Source: Treponema bryantii
GTDB lineage: Bacteria; Spirochaetota; Spirochaetia; Treponematales; Treponemataceae
Reading direction: 5' to 3'
DNA: 64,000 nucleotides
Assembly: GCF_036492245.1 (NCBI RefSeq)
Contig: NZ_AP025286.1
Span: 2,356,001 to 2,420,000 of the forward strand
The translations under genes were made by a program, and so were the position numbers. A model generated the notes under the pieces. The model was not told where the DNA came from, ran no database searches, and saw only the letters and a program-made list of their open reading frames with translations. The first letter of the stretch is position 1; each line of letters begins with the position of its first letter. Shown piece by piece: positions 45,643 to 54,590 of the stretch.

Positions 45643-46929
45643 TTATTTTTGAAAATATTCATAAATTGCGTTATAAATTGTATCTTCACCATTCATAAAG
45701 TCTTCAAACTTTTCAAAAACTTCTACATCCGGCAGAGTACCACGGTGAACATCTGAATGGGTCACTTCTCTGGCCCGCTTATACAATTCCGGAACATCTT
45801 CATCAAGCTGTTTTGGAAAGGCAAAATCACAATTTAAGGCATTCAGTTTATTGGTTAATGGTCTGTTTGTATAATTAAAAACTGCCTCTCCGGTTTCTTC
45901 TCCAAAGATTTTTACATCCGGATAATTTCGGATAAAATCATTCATAAACCAAGTTGCACAAGACGCCGTCCTTCCCGAAGTAATCATTGCAAGGTTATAT
46001 TTATCAAATTCAGATTTATATCTCCATAGTTCATTATTAATCATAAATTCCATAGTGGCGTATCCACCCGGATTATATCGCAGATCAAAAACTACGGTAT
46101 TATATTTTCCTGTCTGCAATTCTGAAATTATATCAGCAAACCATTTCTGACAGGTATAAGATTCATCTTCCAGACACCTGTTGTACTGAACATACAATGC
46201 CTTCTTTTCCTCTGAAGTTACAATTCTGTAATTCTTACTTGTATCATAATGATTAAAATTATTTGCTTTTTCTGGTGTTATTTTTACGAAGCGCTTAATT
46301 TTCGAAGGCTTAAGCGCCTTGCATTTTATAGTTTTTATTTCTCCATCGCGTGATTCAAGAGAAAAGCTTACCTTTCCATTCTTCTCTACAAGTCCGGCAC
46401 TCTGAAATTTTACATAGCTTAAAGGTGCATCTAAATCATATTTTTCACCAGTAACAGTTTCATAAGAATAAACTGAAAGATTAAGAAGTCTGCGGCGTGC
46501 TTCTTCAACTGAACATTCCCCTATTTTTACAAGCTTCCAGCCAAGATATTTTTGATATTCTGGAATAGTCCAGTAAATATGATAATCATTTCCAAAACAG
46601 TAAAAGTAAAATGGCAGCATTTTTGAATATAAAACTGAAGAATCCAGAGGCGAAAGATTTAGATGAAGACATTTGTATTCTTTTAGTATTTTCTGAATTC
46701 TGAAAAAACATTCCAGCCGGTCTGCCTTACCGGCCATCACATCAGCTTTAAGCTGTTCAAAAGGCTCCGGATCATAAAGTTCTCTAAGTGAAGAATACTC
46801 CATATCCAGTTGTATTTTCTGGATATCAAAACACAACTGCTCCGGAGTAACATTTTCTTTCTGATTTTTACAGGAAATAAAACCTACAAACAAAGCAAGT
46901 AACAATATTGATAAAAAACTTTTTTTCAT
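45643..46929 (-). CDS. S41-family peptidase, lipoprotein
   Basis: 428 residues from the ATG at 46929 (AGGGGG 5 bases upstream). MKKSFLSILLLALFVGFISC is a lipoprotein signal (Cys 20). The C-terminal half has the tail-protease fold: VVFDLRYNPGG and the nucleophile region SGRTASCATWF with the Ser in TAS, then FGEETGEA. No PDZ domain is obvious, as in the subgroup of S41 proteins related to retinol-binding/Tricorn-like enzymes. Substrate unknown. Its ribosome binding site touches the terminator of the stomatin-like gene upstream. Confidence 0.85.
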   Translation of the reverse strand: MKKSFLSILLLALFVGFISCKNQKENVTPEQLCFDIQKIQLDMEYSSLRELYDPEPFEQLKADVMAGKADRLECFFRIQKILKEYKCLHLNLSPLDSSVLYSKMLPFYFYCFGNDYHIYWTIPEYQKYLGWKLVKIGECSVEEARRRLLNLSVYSYETVTGEKYDLDAPLSYVKFQSAGLVEKNGKVSFSLESRDGEIKTIKCKALKPSKIKRFVKITPEKANNFNHYDTSKNYRIVTSEEKKALYVQYNRCLEDESYTCQKWFADIISELQTGKYNTVVFDLRYNPGGYATMEFMINNELWRYKSEFDKYNLAMITSGRTASCATWFMNDFIRNYPDVKIFGEETGEAVFNYTNRPLTNKLNALNCDFAFPKQLDEDVPELYKRAREVTHSDVHRGTLPDVEVFEKFEDFMNGEDTIYNAIYEYFQK

Positions 46930-46939
46930 ATTTCCCCCT

Positions 46940-46976
46940 AAAAAAAGGGGCAGTCTCGACATACTCAACTACCCCT
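46940..46976 (-). terminator. Terminator after the stomatin-like gene, built from a repeat
   Basis: AGGGG.AG / CT.CCCCT stem (46946-46953, 46969-46976) followed by seven T on the minus strand. The loop GTTGAGTATGTCGAGAC resembles the GGTGGTTGAGCTTGTCGAAA repeat at 47916. Confidence 0.8.
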
Positions 46977-47006
46977 CTGTGAACTCCTCAACTCCGTGAG
47001 GATTTT

Positions 47007-47891
47007 TTATTTCTTCGCAATCTCAGCTACACTTGTAACTACACCTGCTAAGTTCTGCAAATCTGATGGAACGATAATCTTTGTTGCCTGACCGTTGCTT
47101 GCAACTTCGAAAGCTTCGAGGCTGCGGAGCTTAAGAACTTTGTCGTCCATTCCGGCATCACGGAGCATCTTAAGACCTTCGGCCTTTGCCTGCTGAACTT
47201 CGCGGATAGCTTCAGCTTCACCCTTTGCCTTCTGAATTGCAGCTTCCTTGTGAGCTTCTGCTTCAAGAATCAAAGCCTGCTTCTGACCTTCAGCTTCGAG
47301 GATTGCAGACTGCTTGTGACCTTCTGCAATAAGAATCTGTTCACGGCGCTCGCGTTCTGCTTTCATCTGCTTTTCCATTGCATCGCGGATTGCTGCTGGA
47401 GGTTCAATATTCTTAACCTCTACACGGTTTACCTTGATTCCCCAAGGATCTGTTGCTTCATCAAGAATAGAACGCATCTTAGTGTTGATAACGTCGCGGC
47501 TTGTCAAAGACTCATCAAGCTCCAGTTCACCGATAATGTTACGCAAAGTTGTAGCACTAAGATTTTCAAGAGCGTTGATTGGTTTTTCAACACCGTATGT
47601 ATAAAGTTTTGGATCTGTAATCTGGAAATAAACTACAGTATCAATCATCATAGTTACGTTATCACGTGTAATTACAGGCTGTGGAGGAAAGTCAAAAACT
47701 TTTTCCTTCAGAGAAACCTTCTTGGCAATACGGTCAAGAAACGGCATCTTCACATGAAGTCCTACATTCCAGGTTCCATGGTAAGCACCAAGACGTTCAA
47801 TAACAAAAGCATTAGACTGAGAAACAATTCTGATGTTTGTAATAATCAGAATCATAACCAAAACTGCAACTGCGATAATTACGTAAATCAT
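47007..47891 (-). CDS. Stomatin/prohibitin-like SPFH protein (QmcA type)
   Basis: 294 residues. An N-terminal membrane segment (IYVIIAVAVLVMILIITNI) and the PHB domain (VIERLGAYHGTWNVGLHVKM, VDTVVYFQITDPKLYTYGVE in outline, LRNIIGELELDESLTSRD) are followed by a long Ala/Glu/Lys coiled coil (MEKQMKAERERREQILIAEG) and a C-terminal segment. These proteins form membrane rings and organise microdomains or control proteases. AGGAGG lies before the ATG. The neighbouring NfeD-type gene upstream is the usual partner. Confidence 0.94.
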   Translation of the reverse strand: MIYVIIAVAVLVMILIITNIRIVSQSNAFVIERLGAYHGTWNVGLHVKMPFLDRIAKKVSLKEKVFDFPPQPVITRDNVTMMIDTVVYFQITDPKLYTYGVEKPINALENLSATTLRNIIGELELDESLTSRDVINTKMRSILDEATDPWGIKVNRVEVKNIEPPAAIRDAMEKQMKAERERREQILIAEGHKQSAILEAEGQKQALILEAEAHKEAAIQKAKGEAEAIREVQQAKAEGLKMLRDAGMDDKVLKLRSLEAFEVASNGQATKIIVPSDLQNLAGVVTSVAEIAKK

Positions 47892-47915
47892 AAACTAAAT
47901 CCTCCTAAACTGTAC

Positions 47916-47984
47916 GGTGGTTGAGCTTGTCGAAACCACATTTTAACGGTGATTTCGATACGCCCTGCGGGCTACTCAATCACC
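47916..47984. repeat. Two head-to-head palindromes of the GGTGGTTGAG repeat
   Basis: GTGGTT-AACCAC hairpin (47917-47939, with TGAGCTTGTCGAA) and GGTGATT-AATCACC hairpin (47948-47984, with inner CGCCC/GGGC). They fill the spacer between the NfeD-type and stomatin-like genes. Confidence 0.85.
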
Positions 47985-47987
47985 ATG

Positions 47988-48440
47988 TTAAATTTGTTTT
48001 ACATACGCCGTAACACCGGCGATTTCTTCGATAATGCACTTACTGCCCTCTTCGAGAGTAATATCCTCTTTGACAGCAGCAGTCCATTCCATACCATTGA
48101 TTTTTACAGAACCCTTGTCGAGTGCTGTGATTTTTCTTGTCACTACGGCTATCTGTCCTATAATCCGCTCATAGTTTGTTGCAATCTTTTTCTGATTAAG
48201 CTTCTGCTTTACAACCGGACGTGTAAAAATCAAAAGCACAAGAGCAAGCACAACAAAGATGAACAACTGAGCAGGAAAAGGAAGAGGCGTAAATGCAAGG
48301 AAAACCATTACAAACGCACTGATTCCAAACCAAATGGTAGTAAGGGAAAGTGTAAGCGATTCAATCACCACGCAGATGATTGTCACCGCAACCCAAACCC
48401 AGGGAAGATTATCAGCTAAAACTGAAATAATACTGTCCAT
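47988..48440 (-). CDS. NfeD-like membrane protein
   Basis: 150 residues from the ATG at 48440 (GGAGG 6 bases upstream); a longer frame lies inside the M13 peptidase gene. Three or four hydrophobic segments (WVWVAVTIICVVIESLTLSL, FGISAFVMVFLAF, LFIFVVLALVLLIF) are followed by an OB-fold (IGQIAVVTRKI, GSVKINGMEWTAAVKEDITL, VTAYVKQI), the C-terminal NfeD domain. Works with the stomatin-like protein. Starts 10 bases after the M13 peptidase stop. Confidence 0.92.
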   Translation of the reverse strand: MDSIISVLADNLPWVWVAVTIICVVIESLTLSLTTIWFGISAFVMVFLAFTPLPFPAQLFIFVVLALVLLIFTRPVVKQKLNQKKIATNYERIIGQIAVVTRKITALDKGSVKINGMEWTAAVKEDITLEEGSKCIIEEIAGVTAYVKQI

Positions 48441-48450
48441 GGCTACCTCC

Positions 48451-50397
48451 TTATAATTTGAACCTTTTTTCAGGTGCAAGATACATACCATCGCCCCGCT
48501 TAATATCGAAGGCTTCATAAAACTCATCAAACTGTTGAACAATAGCGTTCACACGCAGAAAATCCAGCGGATGAGGATCCATTTCATGCTGATTTCTCAA
48601 AAGCTTTTCCGTACTTTTCGAAGCATTATTCTTAGCATAGTATTCAAAGAAAAGCTTAAAATCAAAACCAGGAACCGCAGCGGCAGTTTTCAATATTGCA
48701 GACATTCCAAAAACATCAGCTCCAATTTCCGTTCTACATTTTGTTCCGTCACAATTTACTCCGTCAAAAATCTCGCAGGTACTGAAATAATCAGAAACAG
48801 AAACTATGCGCTTTTCAATTTCTTTATGATCAGTCGTTCCTATAATCTGTAAAAGAACACCTTCCTTATCTGAAGGGCTGCTGAAAAGATGGCTGATTTC
48901 ATGCGCCATAGTAAAACCAAGTCCTGACAGCTTCTTTTCATAAGAATCATTTACATCATATTTGATTCTGCTTAGAAAAATATAACCGGCAAGTATATTA
49001 ATACTGTTATTCGATGGATTGTAATAAGCATTACTTACCTGTGGTGCCCAGGACCATTCATATATATCCGGATCCTTAAAACAGTTTTTTGACTGAATCT
49101 TTTTTTCAAGTTTTACCACTTCCAGAATGGAATCAAAGAAATTATCTTTTAGTTGTAAATCCGAATAATCATAAAAGTTTGAATGACCTGCAATCACCTT
49201 TGTTTTATTGAGTAATTCCACAAGAGTATAACGCGAACCTGTTGAAAGCCACTCCCAGGAAGAAATCTCTTTTTTATAATTTGAGAGGATGTCGTTACAA
49301 AGATTTTCAATATCTGCAATTATTTCTTCTGAGCAATACTCTTCACACCACACCTTTCCCAGATAATTCGGAATAAATTCATTCAAAAAAAGAACGACAA
49401 GTTCTTCATTGCTAAAATTTCTCTTAAAACCTGTAAATTTTTCATTTACCTTCAGATAACAATCAATGGCCTCTCTATCCAGCAAACATGTACTTGCAGT
49501 AAAAAGCCTGCATAAACACAGTGTTTTTACAGCTTCAAGATTTTCCTTAACATAAAGAGAATCAAATATCTCAAAATCCGGGGTAAAGCCAAAATTCAAG
49601 CCTGCCAGTCCATTAGATTCCAGGTATTCTGTAATCGGGAAGTTTTTATAAGAATCTTTAAGCTGACCAAAATATAAATTTTTACCTGTCCCCTTTTCCT
49701 TTGCAAGATTAAGATTATATCGCTTTTCAAGTTCATAAGCTGATTTTAACAGTTCTTCAGCTTTTTCCTGTGAATAGCCGACTCTCTGAAGCATTGTCAT
49801 ATAAAAATCAAAATAAAGGTCATAATCATCACTGATAACATATATCAGGCTTATTTTAGGACTATAATAAAGACTACCAACTTTCGATTTTCGATCTATT
49901 TTTATTGGAAAGAAGAGTCTAATATTATCATCTTCAAGAATCGAGTTTAACTGTTCAATAGATTTTACAGACTGGATTTTTTTCAGGGGCGGAAGGATTG
50001 GCTGCAAACCAAGTTCATTGCGGTGTTCCCAATCCATTCCCATATTGTAAATGGCAATTAATTTCTGTTTTTCTGAAAGGTTTTGACTGTCCGAGTTCTC
50101 CAGACTTTCCGCTCCACTAGCAGCAGCCATTGAAGCAATCTGACTTACAAACGGATTGGTGAAATCATCATTATTTTCTGTTGTTCCCGAATCCTCAGAT
50201 CCTGACAAAGGCTTTTTCAAAGTCTCATAATTTAGAGACTGATAAAAATCGTCTTTAAGAGAGGGCTTTTCACTCAGGAGATTTCCATCAAGATTTGAGT
50301 TAATCCATTTTTTGCTGTTAGAAGCATTTGCACAGCCTGCAAGCAGAACTGATAACAAAACAACAACTGATACGACATAAGTTCTTGAACTTTTCAT
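48451..50397 (-). CDS. M13-family (neprilysin-like) metallopeptidase, lipoprotein
   Basis: 648 residues, normal for the family. Signal MKSSRTYVVSVVVLLSVLLAGC gives a lipidated Cys 22. The zinc site is TMAHEISHLF (HExxH) with the third ligand in RTEIGADVFGM, about 60 residues downstream. The M13 N-terminal helical domain is visible (LKDDFYQSLNYETL). The usual GFD after HExxH is replaced by LFSSPSD, a slight deviation. Probably cuts peptides at the cell surface or periplasm. CAGGAGG precedes the ATG. First gene of an operon with NfeD and stomatin-like genes. Confidence 0.92.
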   Translation of the reverse strand: MKSSRTYVVSVVVLLSVLLAGCANASNSKKWINSNLDGNLLSEKPSLKDDFYQSLNYETLKKPLSGSEDSGTTENNDDFTNPFVSQIASMAAASGAESLENSDSQNLSEKQKLIAIYNMGMDWEHRNELGLQPILPPLKKIQSVKSIEQLNSILEDDNIRLFFPIKIDRKSKVGSLYYSPKISLIYVISDDYDLYFDFYMTMLQRVGYSQEKAEELLKSAYELEKRYNLNLAKEKGTGKNLYFGQLKDSYKNFPITEYLESNGLAGLNFGFTPDFEIFDSLYVKENLEAVKTLCLCRLFTASTCLLDREAIDCYLKVNEKFTGFKRNFSNEELVVLFLNEFIPNYLGKVWCEEYCSEEIIADIENLCNDILSNYKKEISSWEWLSTGSRYTLVELLNKTKVIAGHSNFYDYSDLQLKDNFFDSILEVVKLEKKIQSKNCFKDPDIYEWSWAPQVSNAYYNPSNNSINILAGYIFLSRIKYDVNDSYEKKLSGLGFTMAHEISHLFSSPSDKEGVLLQIIGTTDHKEIEKRIVSVSDYFSTCEIFDGVNCDGTKCRTEIGADVFGMSAILKTAAAVPGFDFKLFFEYYAKNNASKSTEKLLRNQHEMDPHPLDFLRVNAIVQQFDEFYEAFDIKRGDGMYLAPEKRFKL

Positions 50398-50420
50398 TTT
50401 TTCCTCCTGAAGCCAGAATA

Positions 50421-50440
50421 TACCCGGTTCCGGCCGGGTA
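50421..50440 (-). promoter_or_regulatory. Leader hairpin of the M13 peptidase gene
   Basis: TACCCGG / CCGGGTA perfect 7-bp stem with a six-base loop, 13 bases before the AGGAGG ribosome binding site. Confidence 0.45.
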
Positions 50441-50478
50441 CACTTTAACTATACGGAGGAAATTTCCAGAAAGCAACG

Positions 50479-50514
50479 GTGACAATGGTTACATTTTAGT
50501 GACTTTTGTCACCG
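50479..50514. promoter_or_regulatory. GTGAC/GTCAC dyad cluster between RNase and M13 genes
   Basis: GGTGACAA (50479-50486) and TTGTCACC (50507-50514) are perfect inverted arms; further GTNAC words (GTTAC, GTGAC, GTAAC, GTTAC) lie within 60 bases. Could be operator sites in the M13 promoter. Confidence 0.4.
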
Positions 50515-50528
50515 AGATATGGGTAACT

Positions 50529-52430
50529 TTAGTTACGCTTAAAATCTACCTTCTGTTCCGGGATATCAACCTTAGAAACTTTAAGTCGTGCAGCATCATT
50601 CAACTGAACGTCGCTGCAGTTATGAAGTGTTGCCTGCATATCCAATGAAGGAATTAAGAACAGCGCATCGTTTCCGCGGCGGTCAATGCAGAAAGCTTCG
50701 TATTCCTGATCTGGATTCTGCAGAAGATAAACAAGTTTCCAGTGAGTATCGCTCTGGCGGCTTGCTTTTTTTGCTGCAATCGATGCAGCATCTCCGGCGG
50801 CAACACGTTCGAGCATATCGTCTTTTGCAATAAGATGGCGGCCATCAATAAAGGCGCGAAGCTGTTCATGAGAAATCAAATCTCCGTAACGGCGAAGCGG
50901 CGAAGTTACCTGACTATAGAATGAAACGCCAAGCCCTGCATGAGGAGCAGGTGTAATTCCAACAGAACGTTTTCTCATGCACTTAATACGGGCAAACTGT
51001 CCTGCCCAGCCATCCGGAAGATTTCCAGGAAAATCCGGTGTTTCCTGACTAATATACATAAACGGAATCTGATTTTTGAAAGCAAAACGGGCAGCACCCT
51101 CCCCGGCTAGAATCATCAGTTCCGCAATCATTTCATTTGATTCAAGACGAGCCTCAGGTTCAATTGTTACTTTCTTTGTTTCCTTATCAACAGAAATATC
51201 AACCTCAGGCATTTGGATTGTGACAGCCCCGTTCTTTTCGCGGCGCTCACGGTTTTTGCGGGCAATTTCAAAAAGTGGCTTAAGTTCAGCATCTTCCTTA
51301 TGCTCTTCGGCATATTTATAGGTAAGACGCTTTACTTTTACATTAGTCTTAAAAACAGAACACTCTTCAATCTGACTTTCATCATCAAGCTTGATTCTGA
51401 AAGACAGGGCATGACTATCTTCTTTTAGGCCAAGAGCATAATCTTCAAGGCAGCTTTCACAAAGCATACGCGAAGTTCCTTCAGGAATATACAAGGTAGT
51501 TCCGCGGTCTCGCGCCGCAATATCAATTTTTGAATCAGGTTCAACAGAAGAAGCCGGATCTGCAATATGAACCCAAAGATACTCACCGTCAAAAGCAACA
51601 GCATCATCAGGGTCTGCAGAATGTTCACTGTCTATGGCATAAGCAACACCCGGAACATCAAGACGTTCTTCTTCAGGCATTGCTCCAAGCTGATCTTTAG
51701 CAGAATCAAAGCTGAATCCGAAACGTGTCGGATACGGATTTTTTGTAAAGTCCCAGATACCAGTATCAATCAAAAGCTTATGTGCCGCTTCTATAGTCTG
51801 GGAAATACCTGCATCAGCAAGCACCTTAGACTTATCAGTTTTACAAAGGGCAAAAGCTTCAACTTCACCCATGAATTTTGCATCTTCCGGCAGGTCAAGT
51901 TTACGAGCTTTAAGACGGGCAATAAAAGCAGCCCTTATTTCAGACTCATGCTCTTTTTCATATTGTTTTTTAGCAAGTGCTTCAATCTCATCAGCAGAAC
52001 GGAGCGTAAAAGAAATCTCACCGTTTTTCAGAGCATCCTGTGAAATCTGAAAATGAACATCCCCGGCAGCAACAGAATACAAAGCCCACGCTTCATCAGC
52101 CTTAAAACCACCGCGAGAATATTCAGCCAAATCAGAAAGAGAAATTGCTTCACTGGCAGTAGACTCATCAGACATCAAAAGCTCGTAAGTTTCTACAAGC
52201 TGAGCCGCCATACCTTCTGTTGAAAAATCAAGCACAGCATCCAGAGAAGAACATGGACCTTCATGCAGAAGCACCACATCCTTTTCACGAACCTTCTGCT
52301 CACCATAAACGGCTTTTTTTCCGCCCGGAGTCGCAGGCTGTGTACAGAATTTAATGATATATTTATCGCCGTCGCGGTCATTCACAACCGCAGGCTGATT
52401 TTTATATAAAACAACAGAAAGTTTATTCAT
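50529..52430 (-). CDS. RNase II/R-family (RNB) exoribonuclease
   Basis: 633 residues. Degrades RNA 3' to 5'. The catalytic RNB domain shows VAYAIDSEHSADPDDAVAF with the metal-binding Asp cluster, VHIADPASSVEPDS, and YSQVTSPLRRYGDLISHEQL with the conserved Arg near the end of the fold. The N-terminal ~200 residues are less conserved (cold-shock-like and helical); a clear C-terminal S1 domain is short or absent. Closer to the RNB group of spirochaetes than to E. coli RNase R. Single gene with its own stop and no close partner. Confidence 0.9.
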   Translation of the reverse strand: MNKLSVVLYKNQPAVVNDRDGDKYIIKFCTQPATPGGKKAVYGEQKVREKDVVLLHEGPCSSLDAVLDFSTEGMAAQLVETYELLMSDESTASEAISLSDLAEYSRGGFKADEAWALYSVAAGDVHFQISQDALKNGEISFTLRSADEIEALAKKQYEKEHESEIRAAFIARLKARKLDLPEDAKFMGEVEAFALCKTDKSKVLADAGISQTIEAAHKLLIDTGIWDFTKNPYPTRFGFSFDSAKDQLGAMPEEERLDVPGVAYAIDSEHSADPDDAVAFDGEYLWVHIADPASSVEPDSKIDIAARDRGTTLYIPEGTSRMLCESCLEDYALGLKEDSHALSFRIKLDDESQIEECSVFKTNVKVKRLTYKYAEEHKEDAELKPLFEIARKNRERREKNGAVTIQMPEVDISVDKETKKVTIEPEARLESNEMIAELMILAGEGAARFAFKNQIPFMYISQETPDFPGNLPDGWAGQFARIKCMRKRSVGITPAPHAGLGVSFYSQVTSPLRRYGDLISHEQLRAFIDGRHLIAKDDMLERVAAGDAASIAAKKASRQSDTHWKLVYLLQNPDQEYEAFCIDRRGNDALFLIPSLDMQATLHNCSDVQLNDAARLKVSKVDIPEQKVDFKRN

Positions 52431-52458
52431 AGCGCCTATACTATCAGAAAAAAAAGAT

Positions 52459-52489
52459 AAAAAAAAGACCGCCCATTCGGACGGTCTTT
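52459..52489 (-). terminator. Terminator after the sugar-transport ATPase gene
   Basis: AAAGACCG / CGGTCTTT perfect stem (52464-52471, 52482-52489), with T residues following on the minus strand. Confidence 0.9.
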
Positions 52490-52513
52490 GTATTAATTAT
52501 GACAGGAAGTTAA

Positions 52514-53635
52514 TTACCACTTCTTTTCAATGCTGTCACAGATGTTGAGCTCGCCTTCGTCGAGAGCGAAGAACTTAGCCTTTTCCATGTTAGGAACAAC
52601 GTTTACTGAGTCACCAAGGCGGAATTCAGCATTTGCAGTTGTCTTAGCGATGATAGACTGACCTTTGTTAGAAACGAGGTACAAGTGTGTTTCAGCACCA
52701 AGTGGTTCCTTGTTAGTAATCTTCATCTGCATATCATCTTTTGCAGCTGGCTTGTCAACGTATGTGAGGTCTTCAGGACGAATACCGAATGATACTTCCT
52801 TACCAACATAGTCTTTCAAGCTCTTAGCCTGCTCGTCTGTAGGGTTGATTTCGAAAGAACCTTCGTCACAAACGATCTTACCGTTCTTCTCAAGAACCTT
52901 TACAGTCAAGAAGTTCATTGGAGGAGTTCCGATGAATCCTGCTACGAACTTGTTGATTGGGTTGTTGTAGAGGTAAAGTGGAGCACCAATCTGCTGGATA
53001 ACTCCGTCCTTCATTACAACGATCTTTGTACCAAGAGTCATAGCTTCGATCTGGTCGTGTGTTACGTAGATCATTGTAGCCTGGAGTCTGTTGTGAAGAC
53101 CAGCCAATTCAGAACGCATTGTTACACGGAGCTTAGCATCGAGGTTTGAAAGAGGTTCATCGAACAAGAATACTTTAGGGTTACGTACGATAGCACGACC
53201 TACAGCAACACGCTGGCGCTGTCCACCAGAGAGAGCCTTTGGCTTACGATCGAGGTACTGTGTAAGGTCAAGCTGTTTAGCAGCATCGCGAACACGGCGG
53301 TCAATTTCTGCCTTGTCCATTTTACGAATCTTCAATCCGAATGCCATGTTATCATAAACAGTCATATGTGGATAAAGAGCGTAGTTCTGGAATACCATGG
53401 CGATATCACGATCCTTTGGAGGAACGTCGTTCATTTCAATACCGTCAATGAAGAGCTTACCTTCAGTAATATCTTCCAAACCAGCGATCATACGGAGAGT
53501 TGTTGACTTACCGCATCCAGAAGGACCTACGAATACGCAGAATTCCTTGTCTTCAATAGTGATATTAGCATTGTTTACAGCACGAACACCGCCGTCGTAA
53601 ACTTTACCAATACCTTTAAGTTCTACCTTTGCCAT
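52514..53635 (-). CDS. ugpC: Multi-sugar ABC transporter ATPase (MalK/UgpC/MsmK type)
   Basis: 373 residues, the family length. Walker A GPSGCGKSTTLRMIAGLE, signature LSGGQRQRVAVGRAIVRNPK, Walker B VFLFDEPLSNLD and H-loop VTHDQIEAMT, followed by the C-terminal TOBE/OB regulatory domain (VSFGIRPEDLTYV). Such ATPases often serve several sugar importers that lack their own. It is transcribed alone from a good promoter, which suits a shared subunit; the carbohydrate locus at 9.9-23 kb has none. The shared-use idea is inference. Confidence 0.95.
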   Translation of the reverse strand: MAKVELKGIGKVYDGGVRAVNNANITIEDKEFCVFVGPSGCGKSTTLRMIAGLEDITEGKLFIDGIEMNDVPPKDRDIAMVFQNYALYPHMTVYDNMAFGLKIRKMDKAEIDRRVRDAAKQLDLTQYLDRKPKALSGGQRQRVAVGRAIVRNPKVFLFDEPLSNLDAKLRVTMRSELAGLHNRLQATMIYVTHDQIEAMTLGTKIVVMKDGVIQQIGAPLYLYNNPINKFVAGFIGTPPMNFLTVKVLEKNGKIVCDEGSFEINPTDEQAKSLKDYVGKEVSFGIRPEDLTYVDKPAAKDDMQMKITNKEPLGAETHLYLVSNKGQSIIAKTTANAEFRLGDSVNVVPNMEKAKFFALDEGELNICDSIEKKW

Positions 53636-53672
53636 TTTATGTGGCCTCCTTAAGGGTTATATTATTAGATCT

Positions 53673-53700
53673 ATTGTAGCACATCCACGGCAGAAGTCAA
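53673..53700 (-). promoter_or_regulatory. Promoter of the sugar ATPase gene
   Basis: TTGACT (53695-53700), 16-base spacer, TACAAT (53673-53678) with TGC before it. Confidence 0.75.
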
Positions 53701-53732
53701 CAGAGATTTTTCGTATAAGTGTGATTTTTTCG

Positions 53733-53847
53733 GGGTTCCCCTCACTTCGTTCGGGTCGCTATGTCCACCCTTCGCTAACGCTCACCGTCCTCGGCTGAAA
53801 CAAGTTCAGCCTGCGGTCGGCAAGGGGCTCCCAGCGCTACCCCACTT
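53733..53847. repeat. GC-rich intergenic repeat-like block
   Basis: About 115 bases, far richer in GC than its surroundings, with GGGG/CCCC runs near both ends and short dyads (GGCTGAA.. TTCAGCC). No reading frame. It starts with GGGGTTCCCC and ends at the stop of the DUF554 gene. Resembles a palindromic mobile remnant. Confidence 0.55.
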
Positions 53848-54558
53848 TTATGCAAAGAGTTTTAATACTAAAGGCACCAGCATTACAAACAAAATCTCAA
53901 ATACCAGTGCCGGAAGGAAGTTTGCAGTTTTGATTTTTTTAAGTCCCAGAAGGTTAATCGCAATCATGATAATCATGGCACCACCGCAGGCAGAAAGCTC
54001 CTGAATCAGTAAATCAGAAACATAAGGCTGCAGAAACTCAGAAAGCAGAGTGAGTGCTCCCTGATAAATCAAAATGGCAATTACAGAAAAAACAGTTCCA
54101 ATTCCCATAGCGGCTGTAAAGCTGATTGCCAGAAAACCGTCGAGAATTGATTTTGTAAAGATTGTTGTATAATTGTGATTTACGCCCGCTTCAAAAGAGC
54201 CCACAATAGACATAGCTCCAACACAGAAAAGCACAGAAGAATTCAAAAAGGCATAGGCAAAGTTAGAAGAGCCAGAATTCTCGTCCTTTTTTGTGAGTTT
54301 TTCGAGTTTACCGCCAAGCTTAAGTATTGCCCCGTCAATATCAAGGGCATAGCCGACAATTGCGCCCAAAATCAAAGAAAGGGCCAAGTAAACAATGTTA
54401 TTGTATTTAAAGGCCATCTGGATTCCCAGTACCAGAGTAATTACACCGCAGGCCGTCTGAATCATATCAGAAAGCTCTTCTGTAAACTTTTTGGCGAACA
54501 AAAGACCAATTATTGAACCAAGAATTACCGCACCGCAATTTACAAATACTGCTAACAT
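53848..54558 (-). CDS. DUF554 family membrane protein (YdfK/YqgA type)
   Basis: 236 residues with about seven hydrophobic segments. MLAVFVNCGAVILGSIIGLL, CGVITLVLGIQMAF, FLAISFTAAMGIGTVFSVIA and ELSACGGAMIIMIAINLLGL follow the DUF554 family closely. These are proposed transporters with no established substrate. GGAGG precedes the ATG. Transcribed alone; a GC-rich repeat follows the stop directly. Confidence 0.93.
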   Translation of the reverse strand: MLAVFVNCGAVILGSIIGLLFAKKFTEELSDMIQTACGVITLVLGIQMAFKYNNIVYLALSLILGAIVGYALDIDGAILKLGGKLEKLTKKDENSGSSNFAYAFLNSSVLFCVGAMSIVGSFEAGVNHNYTTIFTKSILDGFLAISFTAAMGIGTVFSVIAILIYQGALTLLSEFLQPYVSDLLIQELSACGGAMIIMIAINLLGLKKIKTANFLPALVFEILFVMLVPLVLKLFA

Positions 54559-54590
54559 TTTTTACCTCACCTCCCCGAAAATCAGGGTTA

